Assembly: GCA_019243075.1 (NCBI GenBank)
Contig: JAFAUV010000120.1
Span: 1-8,680 of the forward strand
From: Bradyrhizobium sp.
GTDB lineage: Bacteria; Pseudomonadota; Alphaproteobacteria; Rhizobiales; Xanthobacteraceae
Length of the DNA stretch: 8,680 nt
Reading direction: 5' to 3'
Part shown: positions 1 through 6,340 of the stretch, in pieces
Layout: each line of letters opens with the position of its first letter
Numbering within the stretch: position 1 is the stretch's first letter
Notes under the pieces: generated by a model
Databases searched by the model: none
What the model was told of the DNA's origin: nothing
What the model saw: the letters and a program-made list of their open reading frames with translations, nothing else
Translations under genes and position numbers: made by a program

Positions 1-1
1 G

Positions 2-502
2 CGGCTGGCGGGTCCGCCCAATCCGACGTCCGGCACCAGCGCGACCAGAGCGCCGCAGCAGGTTGCGATGCTGCCATCACGAGAGGAGATTTCGTCGGCC
101 TACCAGGCCGCATTGCAGAACCGCGCGGCGCCTGCGGCAGCAGCACCGCTTGCCGCCCTGGCGCCGGCTGCGGCGACCGCTCCTCCCGCTCCCGCCGCAG
201 CGCCGCCGCCGCAAGCCCGGCAAGCCGATGCGGAGGAAATGGCCCGCCTGATGCAGCGCGCCAGGGGCTTTCTGGCATCGGGTGATCTGATGTCCGCCCG
301 GCTGCTGCTCGAGCGCGCCGCCGAATCCCAGGAGGCCGACGCGGCGCTCTTGCTGGCGCAGACCTACGATCCGGACGTGCTCGGCACCGCCGACGTCCGC
401 AACACCACGCCCGAGCCCGCGATGGCCCGCGCCTGGTACCAGAAGGCCGCGCAGCTCGGTTCGGCCGACGCACAACGCCGGCTGGCACAACTGCCGAACT
501 GA
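2..502 (+). CDS. Sel1-repeat (TPR-like) protein, 5' end cut by window edge
   Basis: The reading frame is open from base 2 with no stop before the TGA at 500-502, so at least 166 residues are present. The ATG at 68 lacks a convincing Shine-Dalgarno sequence and the frame continues upstream of it, so I treat the gene as entering from the left. The visible protein starts with a polar stretch, then a low-complexity Ala/Pro linker (bases about 120-220), then a helical C-terminal region (bases about 225-500). That region has Sel1/TPR-like helix pairs: an 'LLLERAAESQEADAALLLAQTYD' type repeat whose segment ARAWYQKAAQLGSADAQRRL is a classic Sel1 signature. Sel1 repeats mediate protein-protein contacts and are common in envelope or signalling adaptors. 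The gene ends 27 bp before the TAXI-protein gene, so co-transcription is likely. Any N-terminal domain or membrane anchor lies outside the window. Confidence 0.75.
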   Translation, partial: RLAGPPNPTSGTSATRAPQQVAMLPSREEISSAYQAALQNRAAPAAAAPLAALAPAAATAPPAPAAAPPPQARQADAEEMARLMQRARGFLASGDLMSARLLLERAAESQEADAALLLAQTYDPDVLGTADVRNTTPEPAMARAWYQKAAQLGSADAQRRLAQLPN

Positions 503-529
503 TTTTTCACACCGGCTCTAGGGGACAAC

Positions 530-1765
530 ATGCGACGTTTATTTGCACTGGCGTTCGTTGCCATCATGATGGCGTGCGGCTTGGCGGCCCGCGCCGAGGA
601 GACCGAGTATGATCCGGCCAAGGTCTCCGACAGTCTTCGGGCCATCTTCCAGTTCGGCTCGGCGCAGACCAAGCAGGCGCTGAACGCCAACACGATCACG
701 CTGATCACCGGCACCATCGGCGGCACCTATGTGCAGATCGGCGCCGACCTCGCCTCGGTGCTCGACGACGGCAACAAGCTGCGCGTGCTCCCGATCGTCG
801 GCCGCGGCTCGGTGCAAAGCGTCGCCGACATCCTGTTCCTGCAGGGCGTCGATATCGGCATCGTGCGCGCCGATACGCTCGACTATCTCGAGCGCAAGGG
901 CTTCGCCAAGGACATCAAGAAGCAGTTCACCTATGTCACCAAGCTCTACAACGAGGAAATGCAGGTCATCGCGCCGAAATCGGTGCAGAGCCTGCGTGAC
1001 CTCGAAGGCAAGCGCGTGAGCGTCGACCTGCCCAATGGCAGCACCTTCGTCACGGTGTTGACCGTGGCCGAACGGCTCGGCCTCAAGGCGAACTGGCTCT
1101 ATATCGAGCAGCGCATCGCGATGGAGAAACTAAAGGCCGGCGAGCTCGACGCCGTGATCGTGGTGGGCGGCAAGCCGTACAAATCGGTTTCCAACTTCAA
1201 CAATGACGGCCGCTTCCACCTCGTGCGGGTCGACTATGAAAAGCCGCTGCAGGGCGACTATCTGCCGGCGACCATGACCTCGAAGGATTATCCGAACCTG
1301 ATCGCGGAAGGCGAGCGGGTCGATACCATCGCGGTGCCCGCGCTGCTCGCGGCCTATAACTGGGCGCCGGGCTCGGACCGCTATCGCAAGCTCACGCAAT
1401 TCGTGGATGCGTTCTTTACCAAGTTCCCCGCCCTGCAGAACCCGCCGTTCCATCCGAAGTGGAAGGAGACGTCGCTGGCGGCGCCGCTGGCCGGCTGGAG
1501 CCGCCTGCCTTATGCGCAGCAATGGCTGGACAGCCATAATGTCCAACCGGTCGCGCGCGGCCGCTTCGACGAATTCCTGAAACAGAACCCGGCGGCGGCG
1601 AAGGGCGCGCAGTCGGATGCCGACCGCGAGGCGCTGTTCAAGCAATTCCAGGCCTGGCAGGCGGACCAGACGGCCAAGGACACGGTCAAGGATGCGGCCA
1701 AGGACCCGGCAAAGGACGCGTCTAACGCCAGAGCGCAGGTGGTTCGCCCAAGCAAGCCGCAATGA
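530..1765 (+). CDS. TAXI-family TRAP-type solute-binding protein, secreted
   Basis: This 411-residue protein starts at an ATG preceded by AGGGGA (about 8 bp upstream). Residues 1-22 form a Sec signal peptide (MRR, hydrophobic core, ARA|EE cleavage site). The Cys at 16 does not sit in a good lipobox, so a soluble periplasmic protein is more likely than a lipoprotein. The mature part carries the TAXI ligand-binding fold. The N-terminal glycine-rich motif TGTIGGTYVQIG is at residues 60-71, and further on the 'LRDLEGKRVSVDLPNGST' lobe-2 entry and the 'LKAGELDAVIVVGGKP' strand are recognisable. TAXI proteins usually bind small acidic ligands and deliver them to a fused DctQM-type TRAP permease, but no permease gene is present here. 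The last 40 residues are an unusual charged tail with a KD repeat, not part of the fold. The gene is probably in one operon with the upstream Sel1 gene. The family call is firm; the ligand is unknown. Confidence 0.9.
   Translation: MRRLFALAFVAIMMACGLAARAEETEYDPAKVSDSLRAIFQFGSAQTKQALNANTITLITGTIGGTYVQIGADLASVLDDGNKLRVLPIVGRGSVQSVADILFLQGVDIGIVRADTLDYLERKGFAKDIKKQFTYVTKLYNEEMQVIAPKSVQSLRDLEGKRVSVDLPNGSTFVTVLTVAERLGLKANWLYIEQRIAMEKLKAGELDAVIVVGGKPYKSVSNFNNDGRFHLVRVDYEKPLQGDYLPATMTSKDYPNLIAEGERVDTIAVPALLAAYNWAPGSDRYRKLTQFVDAFFTKFPALQNPPFHPKWKETSLAAPLAGWSRLPYAQQWLDSHNVQPVARGRFDEFLKQNPAAAKGAQSDADREALFKQFQAWQADQTAKDTVKDAAKDPAKDASNARAQVVRPSKPQ
1670..1717 (+). repeat. Four tandem 12-bp units coding a TAKD/TVKD/AAKD/PAKD tail
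   Basis: Four consecutive in-frame 12-bp units (ACGGCCAAGGAC, ACGGTCAAGGAT, GCGGCCAAGGAC, CCGGCAAAGGAC) encode a four-residue xxKD repeat near the C-terminus of the TAXI protein. The second base of each unit and the AAGGA core are conserved. This looks like slippage-type expansion of a hydrophilic tail. Copy number may vary among strains. Confidence 0.8.
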
Positions 1766-1785
1766 GCGGGCGGCGATAGCTTCCC

Positions 1786-1804
1786 CTCGCACGCTCGCAC
1801 GCTC
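1786..1804. repeat. Short tandem repeat of CTCGCACG
   Basis: CTCGCACG occurs at 1786-1793 and 1794-1801 and is followed by CTC, giving 2.4 copies. It lies just after the TAXI stop codon and directly abuts the terminator-like hairpin. No function is apparent. Confidence 0.55.
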
Positions 1805-1829
1805 AGCCCGGCCCTCATGGCCGGGCTGA
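1803..1829. terminator. Strong hairpin between convergent genes (terminator-like)
   Basis: TCAGCCCGGCC (1803-1813) and GGCCGGGCTGA (1819-1829) are perfect reverse complements around the 5-nt loop CTCAT, giving an 11-bp GC-rich stem. It lies between the convergent TAXI gene (+) and ykvA-like gene (-), the usual place for a shared terminator. There is no immediate T tract on either strand (only scattered Ts follow on the plus strand), so intrinsic termination may be weak or the hairpin may instead protect 3' ends. Confidence 0.5.
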
Positions 1830-1845
1830 TCGCGTTTGACGCTCT

Positions 1846-2217
1846 TTAGGCTTCCTCGATGCCCCGCTGCAATGCCGCGCGCGCGGCCTCGCGATGATCC
1901 TCGGTGATGTGGGTCGCGACCAGACGGATCGCGGTGGCGAGGACTGCAGCATCATCGGTGAAGCCGAGCACCGGCATCATGTCGGGAATGAAGTCGAACG
2001 GCAGGATGAAATAGGCGATGGCGCCGAGAAGCGCGACCTGAACATGGCGCGGGGTCCGTTTGTCGAAGGCGCAGTAATAGGCCGCGAGCAGATCCTCGGT
2101 GAACGGCAGTTTTGCCGCCACCTGCTTCAGCTTGATCCAGAAACGCCTGCGCACGCTCTCGCGATCTTCCGCGAGGCGGGCCGCCGGCTCGAAACCTGCG
2201 CTGAACTCCCTTGCCAT
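1846..2217 (-). CDS. YkvA/DUF1232-family small membrane protein
   Basis: The start is chosen at the ATG at 2217, giving 123 residues, because an AGGA motif lies 8-9 bp upstream. A longer frame from 2283 would add 22 Arg/Pro-rich residues with no resemblance to the family. The DUF1232 core spans residues about 55-95: 'RTPRHVQVALLGAIAYFILP' followed by FDFIPDMMPVLGFTDDAAVL. This is the diagnostic pattern of one hydrophobic helix, an FxxPxDxIPD turn and a VLGFxDD motif. The family is widespread in bacteria as a small inner-membrane protein of unknown biochemical role. The gene lies 107 bp downstream of the pterin dehydratase gene on the same strand, so the two may share a transcript. Family call is confident; function is unknown. 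Confidence 0.88.
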   Translation of the reverse strand: MAREFSAGFEPAARLAEDRESVRRRFWIKLKQVAAKLPFTEDLLAAYYCAFDKRTPRHVQVALLGAIAYFILPFDFIPDMMPVLGFTDDAAVLATAIRLVATHITEDHREAARAALQRGIEEA

Positions 2218-2219
2218 CT

Positions 2220-2303
2220 CGGCATCCTGAACGCCCGTTCCGGGAATGCGACTCGCGCGGCGAGGAGCCGTGGTGGGCCGCAAACCACGAATTGGGGATG
2301 CCG
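2220..2303. repeat. 8-bp inverted repeat flanking the spacer between two minus-strand genes
   Basis: CGGCATCC (2220-2227) and GGATGCCG (2296-2303) are perfect reverse complements and bracket most of the 107-bp spacer between the dehydratase and ykvA-like genes. A second pair, GTGGT (2270-2274) and ACCAC (2284-2288), nests inside. In RNA this could fold into a stem closing just before the ykvA-like start codon. At this GC content a chance pairing is possible. Confidence 0.3.
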
Positions 2304-2324
2304 CTTGCCTGGCGCAAGGCCGGG

Positions 2325-2630
2325 TCAGGCGACGCCAAGCGCGGTTGCGATGGCATTCATCGCCTTCGCCAGTTCGATATCCTTGGCCGTGACGCCGGCT
2401 GCGTCATGGGTCGCCAGCACCACCTCCACCGTCTTGTAGACGTTGCGCCATTCCGGGTGATGATCGTGCTTTTCCGCGACCAGTGCCGAGCGGGACATGA
2501 AGCCGAAGGCCTCGTTGAAATCCCTGAAGACGAAGGTCTTGGCAATCGCCTCGCGCCCTTCCACCTCGGTCCAGCCGGACAACCCGGCCAGCGCCGATTT
2601 CCGCGCCTCCGCCGAAAGCCGCTGCGACAT
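2325..2630 (-). CDS. phhB: Pterin-4a-carbinolamine dehydratase (4a-hydroxytetrahydrobiopterin dehydratase)
   Basis: This cytoplasmic enzyme of 101 residues, the usual length for the family, removes water from 4a-hydroxytetrahydropterin to recycle the pterin cofactor, classically for phenylalanine hydroxylase. The full active-site pattern is present: E53, then H57-H58-P59 within EKHDHHPEW, Y65, H75 in the THDAAGVT segment, and D84. These match the family spacing (x3, x5, x9, x8). The ATG at 2630 has an excellent ribosome site, GGGAGG, 5-6 bp upstream. No phenylalanine hydroxylase (phhA) or pterin synthesis gene is in the window, so its hydroxylase partner, or an alternative role in molybdopterin or pterin metabolism as suggested for many bacterial homologues, cannot be decided here. 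It is divergent from the second TAXI gene and probably leads a two-gene unit with ykvA-like. The symbol is by homology; phhA linkage is not seen. Confidence 0.9.
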   Translation of the reverse strand: MSQRLSAEARKSALAGLSGWTEVEGREAIAKTFVFRDFNEAFGFMSRSALVAEKHDHHPEWRNVYKTVEVVLATHDAAGVTAKDIELAKAMNAIATALGVA

Positions 2631-2683
2631 CTTGACCTCCCTTGTTCAGCCGGACATTACCTGGCGCCCCCGCCGCTGGCGGT

Positions 2684-2708
2684 ACCCCTGACGCAGTTGT
2701 AACCCCTG
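2684..2708. promoter_or_regulatory. Direct repeat ACCCCTG in divergent intergenic region
   Basis: ACCCCTG occurs at 2684-2690 and again at 2702-2708, 18 bp apart, each followed by (G)ACG. The spacing is close to two helical turns and the site lies between the divergent dehydratase and TAXI genes, so it could be a regulator site. No convincing -35/-10 pair could be fixed for either direction (TACGAT at 2726-2731 is a possible -10 without a matching -35). Tentative. Confidence 0.2.
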
Positions 2709-2807
2709 GACGGCAAGAAATTTGCTACGATCTTGTTCCACACGATCCACCAAGCTGAACTTGCCTCCAGGATGAATTTGAGCGTCAGACGATTGTTTGC
2801 CAGATCC

Positions 2808-4229
2808 ATGACTGAGGAGTTCGTGAGCGGCCCGCCGGTATCGCCTGCGCCGCGCTCCGCGGCACGACGGGCGGTGCTGGTCACGATCGCCGGCGCGCTG
2901 GCCATCGTGGGCGCGCTTGCGGCCGGCTATTACTTCGCCGAGCGGCCCGTGACGCTGAAGATCGCAGTCGGTCCCGCCGGCAGCGATGACCTCAAGGTCG
3001 TGCAGACGCTGACCCAGGCCTTTGTGCAAAACCGCGCCTATGTCCGCCTCAAACCGGTGCCGACCGACGGCGCGGTGGCAAGCGCCGACGCGCTCGCGCA
3101 AGGCAAGGTCGATCTCGCGATCATCCGCGGCGATCTCGACGTGCCGAAGAACGCCCAGGCGGTCGCGACCCTGCGCAAGAATTTCGTGGTGTTGTGGGCG
3201 CCGCCGCCGGCCAAGGGCAGCGGCAGGGGCAGGAAATCGGGCGCGAAGATCACCAAGATCAGCCAGCTTGTCGGGCACCGCGTCGGCGTCGTCGGCAAGA
3301 CCCAGGCCAACGTGAACGTGCTGAAGGTCATCCTGCAGCAATATGGCATCGACGCTTCCAAGGTCGAGATCGTGCAGTTCCCGGCCACCGAAGTCGCGGA
3401 GGCCATCCGAAGCCAGAAGGCGGATGCCTATCTCGCCGCGGGTCCGCTCAACAGCAAGATCACCGCAGAGGCAATTGCCGCTTCCGGCAGGGAGGGCGGC
3501 AGCGAACCGACTTTCCTCGCTATCGACGCTGCGGAAGCCATCGCGCAGAACCATCCGTCCTACGAGGCCACCGAAATTCCGGCCGGCACCTTCGGCTCGC
3601 CGGAGCGGCCGGACGACGAGGTGAAGACGATCGGCTTCTCCCACCACATCGTGGCGCGCAAGGGCCTGTCGGACGTCACCGTCGCCGCCTTCACCCGGCA
3701 GCTGTTCGCGATCCGGCAGCAATTGATGACGGAGTTCCCGCTGGCCGCGAAGATCGAGACCCCGGACACCGACAAGGACGCCGTGATTCCCGTGCATCCC
3801 GGCGCGGCTGCCTTTGTCGACGGCGAGGAAAAGACGTTCCTGGATCGCTACAGCGATCTCATCTGGTGGGGTCTGATGGCGCTGTCGGCGACGGGCTCGA
3901 TCGGCGCCTGGTTTGCGGGCTACCTGAAAAAGGACGAGCGCAACAACAATTCCACACTGCGCGAAAAGCTGCTCGACATGATCGCGGTGGCGCGCAGGAG
4001 CGAGACGACCGAGGAGCTCGACCGCATGCAGTCGGAAGCCGACGACATCTTGCGCGACACGCTGCGTTGCTTCGAGCATGGCACAATCGAGGAAGGCGCA
4101 TTGACCGCCTTCAACATCGCGCTGGAGCAATTTCACAACGCCGTCTCCGACCGCAAGCTGCTGCTGCTCAGCCTGCCACAGAACCTGCAGCGAAGCGGCT
4201 CGCAATTGCGCGCCACCGGCACGCTGTAA
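2808..4229 (+). CDS. Membrane-tethered TAXI-domain protein with cytoplasmic C-terminal tail
   Basis: From the ATG at 2808 the protein has 473 residues. An Arg-rich N-terminus is followed by a transmembrane helix (about 22-43, AVLVTIAGALAIVGALAAGY), a TAXI-like domain (about 47-335) and a second transmembrane helix (about 351-373, starting LIWWGLMALSATGS). The last 100 residues are polar and helical (KKDERNNNSTLREKLLDM..., TEELDRMQSEADDILRD...). By the positive-inside rule (RSAARR before helix 1, KKDER after helix 2) both ends face the cytoplasm and the TAXI domain faces the periplasm. The classic GTGGTY glycine motif is replaced by VGPAGSDDLK, so ligand contacts probably differ. A basic insert (GSGRGRKSGAK) sits about residue 137-147. 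Start choice is uncertain: TTG 2733, ATG 2772 and ATG 2808 lack good ribosome sites, while GAGGAG at 2814-2819 would serve GTG 2823. No TRAP permease is adjacent. A ligand sensor is as plausible as a transport component. Confidence 0.85.
   Translation: MTEEFVSGPPVSPAPRSAARRAVLVTIAGALAIVGALAAGYYFAERPVTLKIAVGPAGSDDLKVVQTLTQAFVQNRAYVRLKPVPTDGAVASADALAQGKVDLAIIRGDLDVPKNAQAVATLRKNFVVLWAPPPAKGSGRGRKSGAKITKISQLVGHRVGVVGKTQANVNVLKVILQQYGIDASKVEIVQFPATEVAEAIRSQKADAYLAAGPLNSKITAEAIAASGREGGSEPTFLAIDAAEAIAQNHPSYEATEIPAGTFGSPERPDDEVKTIGFSHHIVARKGLSDVTVAAFTRQLFAIRQQLMTEFPLAAKIETPDTDKDAVIPVHPGAAAFVDGEEKTFLDRYSDLIWWGLMALSATGSIGAWFAGYLKKDERNNNSTLREKLLDMIAVARRSETTEELDRMQSEADDILRDTLRCFEHGTIEEGALTAFNIALEQFHNAVSDRKLLLLSLPQNLQRSGSQLRATGTL
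2814..2825 (+). promoter_or_regulatory. Shine-Dalgarno-like GAGGAG that may set an internal GTG start
   Basis: GAGGAG at 2814-2819 lies 3 bp before an in-frame GTG at 2823, and is the only good ribosome-site match near the start of the second TAXI gene. If used, the protein begins VSGPPVSPAP-type and is 5 residues shorter than from ATG 2808. Both choices keep the first membrane helix. Confidence 0.35.
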
Positions 4230-4238
4230 GCTCACGCT

Positions 4239-4265
4239 GTCGCTCCTCGTGGGTGAGGAGGCGAC
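4239..4265. other. Imperfect hairpin after the second TAXI gene
   Basis: GTCGCTCCTC (4239-4248) pairs with GAGGAGGCGAC (4255-4265) with a single bulged base and a 6-nt loop. It sits 10 bp after the TAXI stop codon. There is no T run after it, so a Rho-independent terminator is not shown; it may mark the 3' end of that transcript. Confidence 0.35.
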
Positions 4266-4300
4266 GGGATAATCGACGACCCGACAGTGTTGACGGCGTT

Positions 4301-4324
4301 TTGTGTAATCGCCGCGTCACACAA
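4301..4324. promoter_or_regulatory. Inverted repeat TTGTGT-N12-ACACAA upstream of phoD
   Basis: TTGTGT (4301-4306) and ACACAA (4319-4324) form a perfect 6-bp dyad with 18-bp centre spacing, about 52 bp before the phoD start. The symmetry and position fit an operator for a dimeric regulator. It is not a clean Pho box (no CTGTCAT-type direct repeat), so phosphate control is not supported by the sequence. Confidence 0.3.
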
Positions 4325-4376
4325 CCTTTCTAGGTCTGTCGGCGCCATTACCGGCTACCGACGCAAGGAGGCCCGC

Positions 4377-5948
4377 ATGACGCTCCACATCCCCCGCAAG
4401 AGGCTCCGCCTTTCCCGCCGCCGCTTCCTGTCCACGGCGGCCGCCACCGGCGTCGGCCTGGTCGCGATGCCATATCTGTCGCGCGCCGCCGACCGGCCCG
4501 CGGTGACCCATGGCGTGCAGTCCGGCGACATCGGCGCCGATGGCGGCGTGATCTGGTCGCGCGCCGACCGCCCGTCGCAGATGATGGTCGAGGTCGCGAC
4601 CACCGAATCGTTCAAGGATGCCCGCGCGCTGCCGCCGATCAATGCCCTGCCGGAGACCGACTTCACGGCCAAAATGCTGGTCGACAATCTTCCGGGCGGC
4701 CAGGACATTTTCTATCGCGTCCGCTTCCGCGATCTCTCGCATCCTGCGGTCGAGAGCGAGCCGGTGGTCGGCCGCTTCCGCACCGCGCCGTCGGACAAGC
4801 GCGACGTCAGCTTCGTCTGGGGCGGCGATGTCGCGGGCCAGGGCTGGGGCATCAACCCCGATGACGGCGGCATGGTCACCTTCTCGGCGATGCGCAAGCA
4901 CAAGCCGGACTTCCTGATCCATTCCGGCGACACCATCTATGCCGACGGCGTCATATCGGCGGAAGTGAAGCTTGCCGACGGCAAGATCTGGAAGAACATC
5001 ACGATTCCGGAAAAGGCCAAGGTCGCCGAGACGCTCGACGAATTCCGTGCCGCCCACAAATATAATTTCATGGACGAGAATGTCTGCGCCTTCAATGCCG
5101 AGGTGCCGATCTTCGTGCAGTGGGATGACCACGAAGTGATGAACAACTGGTCGTCATCAAAGGACATTCCGGCCGCCTACAAGGAGCGCAGCATCTCGGT
5201 GCTGGCGGCGCGGGCGGCGCAAGCCTTTCACGAGATGTATCCCATGCGCGAAAGCATCGTCGAGCCGGGCCGGGTCTACCGCGCGCTGAGCTACGGGCCG
5301 CATCTCGATGTGTTCATGCTCGACGAGCGCAGCTATCGCGGCCCGAACGGTCCGAACCTGCAGGACACCTACGGGCCGGACGCCTATTTCCTGGGGCCGG
5401 ACCAGATGCAGTGGCTGAAGCGCGCGCTGCTCAATTCACGCGCGACCTGGAAGGTGATCGCTTCCGACATGCCGCTGTCGCTGATCGTGTGGGATGACGC
5501 CACCAACAAGAAGGGCTCGGAGGCGTTCGCGCAGGGCAATGGCCCTCCGCGCGGCCGCGAGCTGGAAATCACCGAAATCCTGCGCTTCATCAAGACCGCG
5601 CCGATCAGGAACACGGTGTGGCTCACCGCCGACGTGCACTACACCGCCGCGCACTACTACAATCCGGACAAGGCGCAGTTCCAGGATTTCGACCCGTTCT
5701 GGGAGTTCGTCTCGGGCCCCTTGCACGCCGGCACGTTCGGCCCGAACGAGCTCGACAACACCTTCGGTCCCGAGGTGAAGTTCGTCAAAGCCCCCGGCGA
5801 CGACAAGCAGAACCTGCCGCCCTCGGCCGGCATGCAGTTCTTCGGCCATGTCGGGATCGAGGGGGCGACGGGGCAGATGACGGTGACGCTGCGGGATCGC
5901 GCCGATGTCGCGCTGTGGTCGACCACGCTCGATCCCAGGCCTGTTTAG
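4377..5948 (+). CDS. phoD: PhoD-family alkaline phosphatase / phosphodiesterase, Tat-exported
   Basis: The ATG at 4377 has a textbook ribosome site (AAGGAGG, 5 bp upstream); the frame is open to 4287 but nothing supports an earlier start. The protein is 523 residues, normal for the family. Residues 13-19 (SRRRFLS) are a twin-arginine signal followed by a hydrophobic stretch, with cleavage near SRAA|D (about 38), so export is as a folded, metal-loaded enzyme. The PhoD N-terminal Ig-like domain (about 40-138) begins with the typical THGVQSGD. The catalytic metallophosphatase domain shows GGD (149-151), HSGDTIYADG (182-191), WDDHEVMNNW (249-258), LDERSYRG (315-322), SDMPLS (363-368) and TADVHYTAAH (417-426), which carry the Fe/Ca ligands. 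It releases phosphate from phosphomono- and diesters in the periplasm. No Pho box is evident. It is convergent with the response-regulator gene, only 17 bp apart. The specific symbol is by family. Confidence 0.93.
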   Translation: MTLHIPRKRLRLSRRRFLSTAAATGVGLVAMPYLSRAADRPAVTHGVQSGDIGADGGVIWSRADRPSQMMVEVATTESFKDARALPPINALPETDFTAKMLVDNLPGGQDIFYRVRFRDLSHPAVESEPVVGRFRTAPSDKRDVSFVWGGDVAGQGWGINPDDGGMVTFSAMRKHKPDFLIHSGDTIYADGVISAEVKLADGKIWKNITIPEKAKVAETLDEFRAAHKYNFMDENVCAFNAEVPIFVQWDDHEVMNNWSSSKDIPAAYKERSISVLAARAAQAFHEMYPMRESIVEPGRVYRALSYGPHLDVFMLDERSYRGPNGPNLQDTYGPDAYFLGPDQMQWLKRALLNSRATWKVIASDMPLSLIVWDDATNKKGSEAFAQGNGPPRGRELEITEILRFIKTAPIRNTVWLTADVHYTAAHYYNPDKAQFQDFDPFWEFVSGPLHAGTFGPNELDNTFGPEVKFVKAPGDDKQNLPPSAGMQFFGHVGIEGATGQMTVTLRDRADVALWSTTLDPRPV

Positions 5949-5965
5949 GATTGCCGGTGTAACGT

Positions 5966-6340
5966 CTACCGCCTGGCGAAGCGCTGCATCACGGCGAGCA
6001 GTGCTTCGCTCGAACAGGGTTTTGGCAGCCTTGGCCGCTCGGCGAAGGCTGCATCCACGCGATCGCCGCCATAGCCGGTGACGAAGGCGAAGGGAACTTT
6101 CAGCGCCTCCAGCCGTTCGGCGACGGCAAAGCTTTTTTCGCGCACCAGCCCGACATCGAGCAGCGCGAAATCCGGCGCCCTTTGGTCGATCATCATCAGC
6201 GCCTGCGCGACGCCGCCGGCGCACCGCACCGTCTTCACCCCGAAGCCGAGAATCCGGTCCTCGAAATCGAGCGCGATGATCGGATCGTCCTCGACGATCA
6301 GGACATCGATCGGCAGGCCGTCAAAAGAGGCGGGTTCCAT
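5966..6340 (-). CDS. Single-domain (CheY-like) response regulator
   Basis: The start is placed at the ATG at 6340 (124 residues), where the receiver domain begins; a GTG two codons upstream is possible. A longer frame to 6433 adds 31 Arg/Pro-rich residues with no family resemblance. All receiver landmarks are present: acidic pocket E17-D18-D19 (VLIVEDDP), phospho-acceptor D62 (FALLDVGL), T88 (FAFVTGYG) and K107 (LPKP). There is no output domain, so it works by phosphoryl transfer or protein contact. The sequence style (ALLDVGL, KSFAVAERL, FVTGYGGD) resembles short receivers that partner HWE-type histidine kinases in Rhizobiales; no kinase is in the window. It is divergent from the Crp/Fnr gene, suggesting shared control or a functional pair (inference). 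Confidence 0.9.
   Translation of the reverse strand: MEPASFDGLPIDVLIVEDDPIIALDFEDRILGFGVKTVRCAGGVAQALMMIDQRAPDFALLDVGLVREKSFAVAERLEALKVPFAFVTGYGGDRVDAAFAERPRLPKPCSSEALLAVMQRFARR

Noticed and set aside
1894..2702. Overlapping plus-strand frames opposite the ykvA-like and phhB genes
   Set aside because: The minus strand carries complete family motifs and good ribosome sites; the plus-strand frames have neither.
2646..4235. Open minus-strand frame of 529 codons opposite the second TAXI gene
   Set aside because: It is a high-GC shadow: residue composition is Arg/Gly/His-rich with no recognisable domain, while the plus strand encodes a clear TAXI protein with sensible membrane helices.
4290..4332. 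Possible promoter starting with TTGACG at 4290 before phoD
   Set aside because: No -10 hexamer occurs at an acceptable distance; candidates lie at spacers of 8 or more than 30 bp.
3194..4333. Plus-strand frame of 379 codons overlapping the second TAXI gene
   Set aside because: Out-of-frame shadow, dominated by Arg/Gln/Gly with no domain signature and no ribosome site.
4316..4335. Possible Pho box near GTCACACAACC upstream of phoD
   Set aside because: Only a partial half-site resemblance; the required second 7-bp direct repeat at 11-bp periodicity is absent.
5436..6224. Minus-strand frame of 262 codons across the end of phoD and the response regulator
   Set aside because: It overlaps two well-supported genes, and its product is Arg-rich low-complexity sequence typical of antisense frames in GC-rich DNA.
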